From the NCBI GenBank assembly GCA_934438035.1, contig CAKSBK010000011.1, positions 1-11,593 on the forward strand: a DNA stretch of 11,593 nt, given 5' to 3'. Both the position numbers and the translations under genes were made by a program. The number at the start of each line of letters is the position of its first letter. The stretch's first letter is position 1. Positions 1 through 6,871 of this stretch are shown piece after piece. The DNA is from an uncultured Christensenellaceae bacterium (GTDB taxonomy: Bacteria; Bacillota; Clostridia; Christensenellales; Christensenellaceae). The notes beneath the pieces were generated by a model, which had not been told where the DNA came from, did not search any database, and was given only the letters and a program-made list of their open reading frames with translations.

Positions 1-16
1 AGGAAAATGCGTTTGA

Positions 17-292
17 TCAGATTATTCCTTTGTAATATAAAAATGCGCATAATATTATTTGTAATACTATAATTAACGGTATGCCCAGAAAAAACCTGGG
101 CTTTTTTGTTTTGTGGTGAAAAAGATACATCCCTATAAGCATTCCCAAGGAGCCGCCCGCCGCGCTTAGAATAATCAATACCGCCTCGGGAACTCTTCTT
201 TTATGCTTTATTGCAAAATATTTGTCAAGCGCGCATATTATTAAGGTGAAAATGCTTAAAGAGCAAATTAATATGGTAAGAATTTTTTCCAT
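17..292 (-). CDS. DUF1294 family small membrane protein
   Basis: This is a 91-residue protein of unknown function in the DUF1294 family. Two or three hydrophobic segments are visible: about residues 4-22, a glycine-rich one near 38-57, and 70-90. A basic stretch, ALDKYFAIKHKRRVPE (about 21-36), matches the family's usual D-K-x-A-x-x-x-x-x-R-x-P-E pattern, and HHKTKKPRF (about 59-67) is the second family hallmark. Length is normal and it ends in TGA. It is last in the visible gene run, 46 nt after plsY. Oddly, no Shine-Dalgarno site precedes the ATG: the 14 nt upstream are A/T-rich and sit directly after a strong hairpin. No alternative start fits the family better. Family membership is seen from motifs; its role is unknown, and a membrane location is inferred from hydrophobicity. 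Confidence 0.85.
   Translation of the reverse strand: MEKILTILICSLSIFTLIICALDKYFAIKHKRRVPEAVLIILSAAGGSLGMLIGMYLFHHKTKKPRFFLGIPLIIVLQIILCAFLYYKGII
83..112 (+). terminator. Terminator-like hairpin on the plus strand, inside the DUF1294 gene
   Basis: A 6-bp G/C-rich stem (83-88 with 96-101, GCCCAG/CTGGGC) and a 7-nt loop are followed at once by TTTTTTG and four more T. Read on the plus strand this has the layout of an intrinsic terminator. It lies antisense to codons for KKPRFFLG, and no plus-strand gene is visible in the window upstream of it. It could end a convergent transcript entering from outside the window, or be a by-product of Lys/Phe codons. Confidence 0.3.
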
Positions 293-306
293 TGTATATA
301 AATTTT

Positions 307-331
307 GCCGCAGAAAAGGTCTTTCCGCGGC
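307..331 (-). terminator. 25-nt hairpin between plsY and the DUF1294 gene
   Basis: On the minus strand GCCGCGGAAAG pairs with the 3' arm TTTTCTGCGGC, giving 11 pairs including two G-T wobbles around a 3-nt ACC loop. It sits 7 nt after the plsY stop and 14 nt before the next ATG. The tract after it is AAAATTTATATACA, not a real run of U, so it is at best a weak intrinsic terminator. It may instead be a partial terminator, an mRNA 3'-end stabiliser, or a structure affecting translation of the downstream gene. The hairpin is read directly from the sequence; its function is inferred. Confidence 0.5.
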
Positions 332-338
332 ATATGCG

Positions 339-1001
339 TTATTCCGTCTTTTCGTCGGAATTCTTTTTTAATTTCTTTTTGAGGTCAAACTTGCGCTCGC
401 TGCCTTTAATAAGCCGTTTGATGTTGGGAATATGCAAAAGCCAAACCAAGCCGGCGAGAGTAATGCTTATAACGTGAAGCTCGACGTTTTCGGGACAGGC
501 GATAAACGATGCGATTACAGTGAATATAACGCCCGCAAGAGATCCTAACGAGACTGTATGACTTAAAAGCATAACAGTGGCGGTAAGTGCAAGACATATA
601 AGGGTGGGTATTGGCATATGCACCATAAGCACGCCTAAAGTAGTAGCGACGCCTTTTCCGCCCTTAAAGGAGTAATACACGGGCCAGTTATGTCCCACTA
701 CTACGAAAATAGAGCCGGCAATTACCGCATATTTTATTCCCTCTTCTCCGAGTAAGGAGGAGGCGACGGTGGAAAGATACGCGACGAAGGCGCCTTTTAA
801 AACGTCTCCCAAAAATGTGAGTACTCCGAATTTAATGCCGAAAGTTCTCGCCATGTTCGTGCTGCCGGCGTTGCCGCTGCCGTATTTTCTGATGTCCCTT
901 TTTGCGACGGAGTTTGAAATAACTATCGCAGGCGAAAAGCTGCCTATTAGAAAGGCTATGAGCGCAATGCCTATAAGCGCCATTATACGTTCAAAAGTCA
1001 T
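339..1001 (-). CDS. plsY: Acyl-phosphate:glycerol-3-phosphate acyltransferase PlsY
   Basis: PlsY is an integral membrane enzyme that moves an acyl chain from acyl-phosphate to glycerol-3-phosphate, making lysophosphatidic acid, the first step of phospholipid synthesis in most bacteria. The 220-residue sequence carries the family motifs: GSGNAGSTNMARTFG (41-55), GHNWPVYYSFKGGKGVATT (103-121) and, near the end, a third motif around HIPNIKRLIKGSE (190-202). About five hydrophobic segments are visible (near 8-28, 57-80, 91-105, 131-150 and 153-190). The C-terminal tail from 203 is Lys/Glu-rich and makes the protein somewhat longer than the Bacillus enzyme. The ATG has a G-rich site (GGGGG, 8 nt upstream), and the gene starts 21 nt after the der stop. 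In many Clostridia gpsA, which makes the glycerol-3-phosphate substrate, lies next to plsY; here it does not. Confidence 0.97.
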   Translation of the reverse strand: MTFERIMALIGIALIAFLIGSFSPAIVISNSVAKRDIRKYGSGNAGSTNMARTFGIKFGVLTFLGDVLKGAFVAYLSTVASSLLGEEGIKYAVIAGSIFVVVGHNWPVYYSFKGGKGVATTLGVLMVHMPIPTLICLALTATVMLLSHTVSLGSLAGVIFTVIASFIACPENVELHVISITLAGLVWLLHIPNIKRLIKGSERKFDLKKKLKKNSDEKTE

Positions 1002-1022
1002 AAAAGTACCCCCGGTATATTA

Positions 1023-2348
1023 TTATTTATCTTCTTTTCTTTGACGCACTATAAAGCGAATAGGCGTGCCGGAAAAATCAAACGTCTTTCTGAAGTAGTT
1101 TTCAAGATAACGCAGATAAGAAAAATGCATAAGCTTAGTATCGTTAACGAACAATACAAAAGTGGGCGGCGCGCAGGTTGCCTGAGTAATATAGAATATC
1201 TTAAGCCTCCTGCCTCTGTCGGACGGCGGCTCGACTGCGGTAACCGCCTCTCTTAAGCAGTCGTTTAAAAGACCTGTGGTAATTCTCCTTTGAGAGTTGT
1301 TGTAAACCGTATCGACAAGCGAAAAAAGCTTGTTTATACGCAGACCTGTCTTTGCGGAAATATATATGGAGGGAGCATAGTCCATAAATGCGAGATCGCA
1401 GGCGAGATCTTTTTTGTATTTTTCTATAGTATAAGAATCCTTTTCAACTGCGTCCCATTTATTGACGGCGATTATAACGGGCTTACCTTCTTCATGAACA
1501 TAGCCGGCGATTTTAACGTCCTGCTCCGTTATACCCTCTTTTGCGTCGATGAGCACGATGCAGACGTCCGCGCGTCTTACTGCCGCAAGAGAGCGGATTA
1601 CGGAATAGCGCTCGATTGAGCCGTCGTCAATCTTGCCCTTTTTTCTCATTCCGGCGGTGTCTATTATCATATATTCTCTGCCGTCTAACGTAAAGGGGGT
1701 GTCTATTGCGTCTCTTGTGGTTCCGGGAATATCGCTTACGATAACCCTTTCCTCGCCTATTATTTTGTTTGTCAGAGAGGATTTTCCGGCGTTGGGCTTT
1801 CCGACTATGGCTATGTGCATAACGTCGTTTTCCTCTTCTGCGTCTTCTTCATCGGGGAAATGCTTTACAACCTCGTCAAGAAGGTCTCCGAAGCCCAAGC
1901 CCTGCGAAGAGGAGATGGAGCATAATTCGCCTATTCCGAGGGAATAGAAGTCGTAAAACATGTCTTTATCCTCTGAGGTTTCCACCTTGTTAACGACGAC
2001 TATAACGGGCTTGTCGCTTTTTCTTAAAAGCTCGGCAACCTGATAGTCTGCGTTTACAAGCCCTTGCTTAGCGTCAACAAAAAAGAGAATTACGTCGCAG
2101 GCTTCTATTGCAAGCTCTGCCTGACGGCGCATCTGCTTTAAAATTATATCTTCGCTTAAGGGCTCTATTCCGCCGGTGTCTATAAGAGTAAACTTATGGT
2201 TAAGCCACTCCGTGTTTCCGAAAATTCTGTCCCTTGTAACTCCGGGAGTGTCTTCGACTATTGCGGATTGTTTTCCGCACATTCTGTTAAAAAACGTGGA
2301 TTTTCCTACGTTAGGTCTTCCAACTATAGCTACTAAAGGCCTTGCCAT
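1023..2348 (-). CDS. der: Ribosome assembly GTPase Der (EngA)
   Basis: Der is a tandem GTPase that binds the large ribosomal subunit and is needed for late 50S assembly in the cytoplasm. At 441 residues it is close to the Bacillus protein. Domain 1 shows the P-loop GRPNVGKST (10-18), the switch DTPGVTRD (33-40), DTGG (57-60) and a guanine-recognition motif written NKVE (120-123). Domain 2 shows GKPNAGKSS (183-191), DIPGTTRD (206-213), DTAGMRKKGK (230-239) and NKWD (296-299). The C-terminal KH-like domain spans about 350-435. An acidic linker (about 166-174) joins the two G domains. The start has a good AAGGA site 7 nt upstream, inside the last codons of the DUF512 gene, with 2 nt between the genes. 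Two adjacent in-frame TAA codons end it. Glu instead of the usual Asp in the first NKxD motif is a mild variation. Confidence 0.98.
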   Translation of the reverse strand: MARPLVAIVGRPNVGKSTFFNRMCGKQSAIVEDTPGVTRDRIFGNTEWLNHKFTLIDTGGIEPLSEDIILKQMRRQAELAIEACDVILFFVDAKQGLVNADYQVAELLRKSDKPVIVVVNKVETSEDKDMFYDFYSLGIGELCSISSSQGLGFGDLLDEVVKHFPDEEDAEEENDVMHIAIVGKPNAGKSSLTNKIIGEERVIVSDIPGTTRDAIDTPFTLDGREYMIIDTAGMRKKGKIDDGSIERYSVIRSLAAVRRADVCIVLIDAKEGITEQDVKIAGYVHEEGKPVIIAVNKWDAVEKDSYTIEKYKKDLACDLAFMDYAPSIYISAKTGLRINKLFSLVDTVYNNSQRRITTGLLNDCLREAVTAVEPPSDRGRRLKIFYITQATCAPPTFVLFVNDTKLMHFSYLRYLENYFRKTFDFSGTPIRFIVRQRKEDK

Positions 2349-2350
2349 TA

Positions 2351-3658
2351 TTACATCCTTTCATCATTGCCTAAAAGCGCGTCTATCATATCAAAACCGT
2401 CGCAAACCGGACGCACATACACATTTAGTATATCACATAATTGCTCTAATGTAACGTCGTCAAGAAAAACATTCTGCCTGTCTCTTAACATGGCGTCGCT
2501 TATCAAAAGCCGCTCGCCGAGTTTTTTATCCTTAAGCTCAAAAACTATGTCCTTTGCGCATAACAGCCCGGAGACCGTTATAGTGCTTCCGAAATGGCGG
2601 TTTATTACGGGATAAACGTGAATTTTCATATTGAGCGTTTTTTCAGCCTCCTGCGCTATTTTTTTAAGCGTGGGAGCAATATCCGTTCCGCAGGCAATGC
2701 TCGCTTCTTTTATTTTGGAGGCGGGCGCGTCTTCAAGCGCAAGCGCCGCGTCGTGTGTGAGCATGGAAACAAGCCCTACGCCGTCTTCAAGCTGTAAAAA
2801 GTCTTCATATGCGCCGTATTCGGGAAAGGGGAGGTTTGCCCTCAGATAAAACTCATCGGAGGCGAAAACAAAGCGTGTTCCGTGCTCCTTTAACGCTTTA
2901 TTCTGCCATTTATTTACTATTTTAATTACGTCTCTCGCCTGAGACTCAGTATATATCGAAAGATTGCACAGCCCTTGCCTGTGTTTCGTAAGCCCGACGG
3001 GAACAACCGCAAAGGACTGTGCGTAAGGCATAAGAGAAAAAAGGTCGGAAATTGTTTTATCGAGAATTTCTCCGTCGTTAATACCCGGGCAGAGAACCGC
3101 CTGGCAGTTGAAGCTCTGCTTATTTTCGGCTAAGCGCTTTAGCCTAGGAAGAATGTCGTAAATTTTGGAATTTCCTATTAAGCGCTTTCTCGTTTCGGGG
3201 TCCGTTGCGTGAACGGAAATGTAAAGCGGAGAGACCTTCCTTTTTAAAATTCGCTCAAATTCTTTTTCCGTCACGTTTGATAAAGTGACGTAATTTCCCA
3301 TAACAAAGCTCATGCGCCAATCATCGTCTTTAAAATAAAGCGTGCTGCGCATGTTTTCGGGGAGCTGGTCAACAAAGCAGAACATGCACTTATTGGCGCA
3401 GCTTCTTTTAATTCCGAAGCCGTCGCCTTCGTATTCTATGCCTATCTCCTCGTCCTCCCTTTTTTTAATTACGCCTGTTTTAACGGTTCCGTCCGGCTTT
3501 TTAAGCGTAAAGGGAACTTTTTTTTCGGCGGAAAAATAGAGGAAATCTATCTCGTCTCTTAAAACCTCTCCGCCTAAATGAGTAAGAACGTCTCCTGCCG
3601 AAAAACCCGCCTTTTGGGCGGGCGATTTTTTATATACCTTTGTTATTTTAAAGGGCAT
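2351..3658 (-). CDS. Radical SAM protein with N-terminal PDZ-like and C-terminal DUF512 domains
   Basis: This 435-residue protein belongs to the DUF512 radical SAM group (related to TIGR03279), whose reaction is not known to me. Residues 1-45 look like a PDZ-type fold, with the pattern SPAQKAGFSAGDVLTHLGG (12-30). The radical SAM cluster motif is CANKCMFC (C87, C91, C94; a C-x3-C-x2-C spacing), expected to hold a [4Fe-4S] cluster that cleaves S-adenosylmethionine. Family stretches follow: DDDWRMSFVMGNYVTLSN (111-128), YISVHATDPETRKRLIGN (146-163) and, in the C-terminal DUF512 part, TVSGLLCAKD (361-370) and VFLDDVTLEQL (397-407). Further cysteines lie at 185, 190, 231, 323, 367, 408 and 419. 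Its ATG overlaps the hslU stop by one base (TAATG), implying coupled translation, and der follows after 2 nt. The association with der suggests a ribosome or RNA role, but that is inference only. Confidence 0.93.
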   Translation of the reverse strand: MPFKITKVYKKSPAQKAGFSAGDVLTHLGGEVLRDEIDFLYFSAEKKVPFTLKKPDGTVKTGVIKKREDEEIGIEYEGDGFGIKRSCANKCMFCFVDQLPENMRSTLYFKDDDWRMSFVMGNYVTLSNVTEKEFERILKRKVSPLYISVHATDPETRKRLIGNSKIYDILPRLKRLAENKQSFNCQAVLCPGINDGEILDKTISDLFSLMPYAQSFAVVPVGLTKHRQGLCNLSIYTESQARDVIKIVNKWQNKALKEHGTRFVFASDEFYLRANLPFPEYGAYEDFLQLEDGVGLVSMLTHDAALALEDAPASKIKEASIACGTDIAPTLKKIAQEAEKTLNMKIHVYPVINRHFGSTITVSGLLCAKDIVFELKDKKLGERLLISDAMLRDRQNVFLDDVTLEQLCDILNVYVRPVCDGFDMIDALLGNDERM

Positions 3659-5037
3659 TACAGTATAAACTTTCCTAAATTTTGTTCTTTAAAATCTCCT
3701 GCGATATGCTCTGTTACATATTTTGCGTCTATTACTACGTCAACGGGGGGATATATGTCTCCCGCGTTAAAGGATATGTCTTCAAGCATGTTTTCAACTA
3801 TCGTATGAAGACGCCTTGCGCCGATGTTCTCCATGGTTTCGTTTGCGTTTTCGGCGTAAGCGGCTATTTCCAAAAGCGCGTCCTGAGTAAACTTAAGCTG
3901 AACTCCGTCCATGGATAAAAGCGCGGTATATTGCTTTGTTATCGCATTCTGCGTCTGAGAGAGTATTTTTACGAAATCCTCTTTTGTCAGGGGCTTTAAT
4001 TCCACGTGTATTGGAAAGCGTCCCTGAAGCTCGGGAATGAGGTCGGAAATCTTTGAAACGTGGAACGCTCCCGCGGCGATAAACAGCATATAGTCCGTTT
4101 TTACGGGACCGTATTTTGTGTTTACCGTAGAGCCTTCGACTATAGGGAGAATGTCTCTTTGAACGCCCTCTCTTGAAACGTCGGGGCCGCTGCCCATGGA
4201 TTTGCCGGCAATTTTATCTATTTCGTCTAAAAATACTATTCCGTCCTGCTCGGCGCGGGTGATTGCGGTAGATATAACCTCGTCCATGTCTATGAGCTTG
4301 TCGGATTCCTGTTCGATTAATATCTTTCTTGCTTCGCTTACGGGAACCTTTCTTACTTTAGTCTTTTTGGGCATTATTCCCGAGAGCATATCTCCCATAT
4401 TCATATCGGCGGAGACTCCGGCAATTTCTATCCCTACGGAGCTGTTGTCCTCAACCTCTATTTCCACCGTTTTATTTTCTAAGGCGCCGCCTTTAAGGGC
4501 GTAAGCGATTTGCTCGCGCTTTGAGAGCTTTTTCTGTTTTTCCTCGGGCGTTTCTTCGGGAGCCGCGTTAAGCTGAGGCTTGCCGAACAAAAACGCAAGA
4601 GGATTTTCCGCGGGCTTTCCCTTTGTCTCGCCCATGAGGACGTCTATAAGGCGCTCCTCTGCGTTTGCCTTTGCTTTTTCCGTTACGGCGTCGTAGCGCT
4701 CCTGTTTAACCATATGAATGGACGCCTCTACGAGATCTCTTATTATGCTTTCAACGTCTCTTCCGACGTAGCCTACTTCGGTAAATTTGGTGGCCTCCAC
4801 CTTAACGAACGGAGCGTGCATGAGCTTGCTTATTCTTCTTGCTATTTCCGTCTTTCCGCAGCCTGTGGGACCGGACATTATTATGTTTTTCGGAGTTATT
4901 TCCGCACGCAGCTCTTCCGGGAGGCAGTTTCGTCTGTATCTGTTTCTAAGAGCAATAGCAACCGCCCTTTTGGCGTCGTCCTGGCCTATTACGTATTTAT
5001 TTAATTCGTCTACTATTTCCTTTGGAGTTAATGCCAT
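3658..5037 (-). CDS. hslU: HslU (ClpY), ATPase and unfoldase subunit of the HslVU protease
   Basis: HslU is the AAA+ hexamer that unfolds substrates and threads them into the HslV chamber. In this 459-residue sequence the Walker A motif is GPTGCGKT (56-63), the pore loop is GYVGRD (89-94), Walker B is GIVFLDEID (266-274), the probable arginine finger is R340 in LQGRFP, and the sensor-2 region is GARRLHTIVENMLED (406-420). The family-specific intermediate (I) domain fills about 105-245 and includes a charged Glu/Lys stretch near 160-175. The C-terminus, NLGKFIL, matches the conserved tail that docks into HslV pockets and stimulates the peptidase. The ATG lies 3 nt after the hslV stop, and its Shine-Dalgarno site is made of the last hslV codons. 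No codY follows, unlike in Bacillus. Confidence 0.98.
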   Translation of the reverse strand: MALTPKEIVDELNKYVIGQDDAKRAVAIALRNRYRRNCLPEELRAEITPKNIIMSGPTGCGKTEIARRISKLMHAPFVKVEATKFTEVGYVGRDVESIIRDLVEASIHMVKQERYDAVTEKAKANAEERLIDVLMGETKGKPAENPLAFLFGKPQLNAAPEETPEEKQKKLSKREQIAYALKGGALENKTVEIEVEDNSSVGIEIAGVSADMNMGDMLSGIMPKKTKVRKVPVSEARKILIEQESDKLIDMDEVISTAITRAEQDGIVFLDEIDKIAGKSMGSGPDVSREGVQRDILPIVEGSTVNTKYGPVKTDYMLFIAAGAFHVSKISDLIPELQGRFPIHVELKPLTKEDFVKILSQTQNAITKQYTALLSMDGVQLKFTQDALLEIAAYAENANETMENIGARRLHTIVENMLEDISFNAGDIYPPVDVVIDAKYVTEHIAGDFKEQNLGKFIL

Positions 5038-5040
5038 TTT

Positions 5041-5577
5041 TTACACCTCCTCTAAGGTTATGTGGTCGTTTGTAAATATGCAGATGTCGGAGGCGATTTT
5101 AATCGCTTTTTTTGCGATTTCGCCTGCGCTTAAATCCGTGTTTTCAACAAGCGCCGTTGCCGCCGCCTGAGCGTAGCTTCCGCCCGAGCCTATGGCAAGC
5201 ACGCTGTCGTCGGGCTCTATAACCTCTCCCGTGCCCGAAACTATTAGCATCGTATCTTTTGAAGCGGCTATAAGCATGGCTTCAAGCTGGCGCATCATTT
5301 TATCGCTGCGCCATTCCTGCGCAAGGTTTACGGCGGCTCTTGTAAGGTTGCCGCCGAACTGTTCGAGCTTGGCTTCAAAGCGCTCGGAAAGTGTAAAGGC
5401 GTCCGCAACGGAGCCCGCAAAGCCGACTACTACCTGACCGTGATAAAGCCGTCTTACTTTAACCGCATTATGTTTCATGGCGACTTTCTCGCCTAAGGTT
5501 ACCTGTCCGTCTCCGGCGACGGCGCACATGCCGTTTTTTCTAACGGCGACTATCGTCGTTCCCATCAAGTTTCCCAT
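5041..5577 (-). CDS. hslV: HslV (ClpQ), threonine peptidase subunit of the HslVU protease
   Basis: HslV forms the proteasome-like double-ring peptidase chamber. The 178-residue sequence starts with a short leader, MGNLMG, followed by TTIVAV, so Thr7 is the expected catalytic N-terminal nucleophile after processing. Other active-site residues align with the E. coli enzyme: D23 in AGDGQVT (mature D17), K40 in AVKVRRLY (mature K33) and S131 in AIGSGG (mature S124). Conserved [12 protein letters not shown] (52-63) and [13 protein letters not shown] (165-177) are also present. The ATG was chosen because a full AAGGAGG lies 7 nt upstream; a second in-frame ATG at codon 5 lacks one. The gene begins 38 nt inside trmFO, in another frame. 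A Thr at position 7 resembles typical HslV rather than Bacillus CodW, reported to use an N-terminal serine. Confidence 0.97.
   Translation of the reverse strand: MGNLMGTTIVAVRKNGMCAVAGDGQVTLGEKVAMKHNAVKVRRLYHGQVVVGFAGSVADAFTLSERFEAKLEQFGGNLTRAAVNLAQEWRSDKMMRQLEAMLIAASKDTMLIVSGTGEVIEPDDSVLAIGSGGSYAQAAATALVENTDLSAGEIAKKAIKIASDICIFTNDHITLEEV
5046..5050 (-). promoter_or_regulatory. Shine-Dalgarno site of hslU inside the end of hslV
   Basis: GGAGG lies in the last sense codons of hslV (Glu-Glu-Val, written GAG GAG GTG) and is 8 nt from the hslU ATG. The hslV stop stands between the two, so ribosomes ending hslV are well placed to restart on hslU, which suits the fixed-ratio HslVU complex. Confidence 0.8.
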
Positions 5578-6871
5578 CGTTAAACCTCCTTATTTCGTCA
5601 AGCGAACGCTCGGCAAAATATGCATAGCGCTCCGCCTTTTTTCTAATTTTTTCTTCGCTTTGGCGTATTATGCCGTAATTTATGTTCATGGGCTGAAAAT
5701 CATATGAAGCGCTTGAGCTTACGTAGTTTGCAAGCGCGCCTACAGCCGTCTTATCGCTTAAAACGGGAAGAGCCTCTCCTTTAAACTGACTCGCCGCGCC
5801 GATAGCGCAGTATAAGCCGGAGGCTGTTGACTCCACATAGCCCTCAACTCCAGTCATCTGCCCCGCAAAATATATGTTGGGGTTGCTTTTTAGGCGGTAA
5901 TGGTCGTCTAAAAGCTTAGGGGAGTTTAAATAAGTATTTCTGTGCATAACTCCGTAGCGTATAAACTCGGCGTCCTTAAGACCGGGAATCATGGAAAAAA
6001 CTCTTCTTTGCTCCGGAAATTTAAGGTGAGTCTGAAAACCCACGAGGTTATACATAGTTCCCTCTTTATCTTCTTTTCTTAACTGAACGACCGCAAAGGG
6101 CTCTTTTCCCGTGTGAGGGTCTTTTAAGCCTACGGGCTTTAGGGGACCGAAGAGCAGGGTTCTTTCCCCTCTTTTTGCCATCACCTCAACCGGCATACAG
6201 CCCTCGAATACGTTATCGTTTTCAAAGCCGTGAAGCTCCGCGCATTCAGCGCCTATAAGAGCGTTATAAAACTCGTGATATTCCTCCGCCTCCATGGGGC
6301 AGTTTATATAATCGTCTTCTCCTTTGCCGTAGCGCGAAGCGAAAAACGCGCGGGAAAAGTCGATTGATTTTGCGCTTACGATAGGTGCGGCGGCGTCAAA
6401 AAAGTTTAGATGCTCGCCGCCTGTTAAACCGCTTATATATTCCGCAAGTGCGTCGGAGGTCAAAGGACCCGAGGCGACTATTGTTATTTCGTCTTCAAAA
6501 ATAGAGTGCGCCTCCTCGCAGATAACGGTTATATTGGGGTTTTCGGTTATTTTTTTTGTTATATAGTCGGAAAAATCCTTTCTGTTTACCGCAAGAGCGC
6601 CGCCTGCGGGAACCCTGCAACAATCCGCCGCTTCCATAATCAGGCTGTCTAAAAGCCTAAGCTCCTCCTTTAACAAACCGACGGCGTTTTCAATCCTGTC
6701 GGAACGCAGGGAGTTTGAACACACGAGCTCGGCAAAGCCGGAATAGCTGTGAGCCGGCGTGTGCTTTTTGGGCTTCATTTCATAAAGCTTAACGGGTATA
6801 TTTCTTTTTGCGAGCTGCCAGGCGGCTTCACAGCCCGCAAGACCCGCGCCTATAACGTTTACGTGCTTCAT
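5540..6871 (-). CDS. trmFO: Folate-dependent tRNA (uracil-54-C5)-methyltransferase TrmFO
   Basis: TrmFO (formerly Gid) is an FAD enzyme that uses methylenetetrahydrofolate and NAD(P)H to make 5-methyluridine at position 54 in the T-loop of tRNA. The 443-residue sequence opens with the FAD-binding loop [16 protein letters not shown] (6-21). Two cysteines known to matter in the Bacillus enzyme (C53 and C226) match C51 in [11 protein letters not shown] and C225 in [34 protein letters not shown] (334-352) is the C-terminal FAD/folate signature. The ATG overlaps the topA stop as ATGA, with an AGGA site about 8 nt upstream. The hydrophilic tail [13 protein letters not shown] is encoded almost wholly in the 38-nt overlap with hslV and is not conserved in the family, as far as I recall. 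The topA-trmFO pairing is common in Bacillota. Confidence 0.98.
   Translation of the reverse strand: MKHVNVIGAGLAGCEAAWQLAKRNIPVKLYEMKPKKHTPAHSYSGFAELVCSNSLRSDRIENAVGLLKEELRLLDSLIMEAADCCRVPAGGALAVNRKDFSDYITKKITENPNITVICEEAHSIFEDEITIVASGPLTSDALAEYISGLTGGEHLNFFDAAAPIVSAKSIDFSRAFFASRYGKGEDDYINCPMEAEEYHEFYNALIGAECAELHGFENDNVFEGCMPVEVMAKRGERTLLFGPLKPVGLKDPHTGKEPFAVVQLRKEDKEGTMYNLVGFQTHLKFPEQRRVFSMIPGLKDAEFIRYGVMHRNTYLNSPKLLDDHYRLKSNPNIYFAGQMTGVEGYVESTASGLYCAIGAASQFKGEALPVLSDKTAVGALANYVSSSASYDFQPMNINYGIIRQSEEKIRKKAERYAYFAERSLDEIRRFNDGKLDGNDDSRR
5585..5591 (-). promoter_or_regulatory. Strong Shine-Dalgarno site of hslV within trmFO
   Basis: AAGGAGG, complementary to the 16S rRNA 3' end, lies 7 nt before the hslV ATG. 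It is inside trmFO, where it helps encode I-R-R of the C-terminal region. It fixes the hslV start at the first of two nearby ATG codons and makes the 38-nt gene overlap credible. Confidence 0.85.

Noticed and set aside
293..298. TATACA as a -10 promoter box for the DUF1294 gene
   Set aside because: It abuts the ATG, so transcription would start inside the gene, and no reasonable -35 box lies 17 nt upstream.
4787..5170. A 127-codon plus-strand open frame across the hslU/hslV junction
   Set aside because: Both genes beneath it are conserved and intact; the frame shows no motif of its own.
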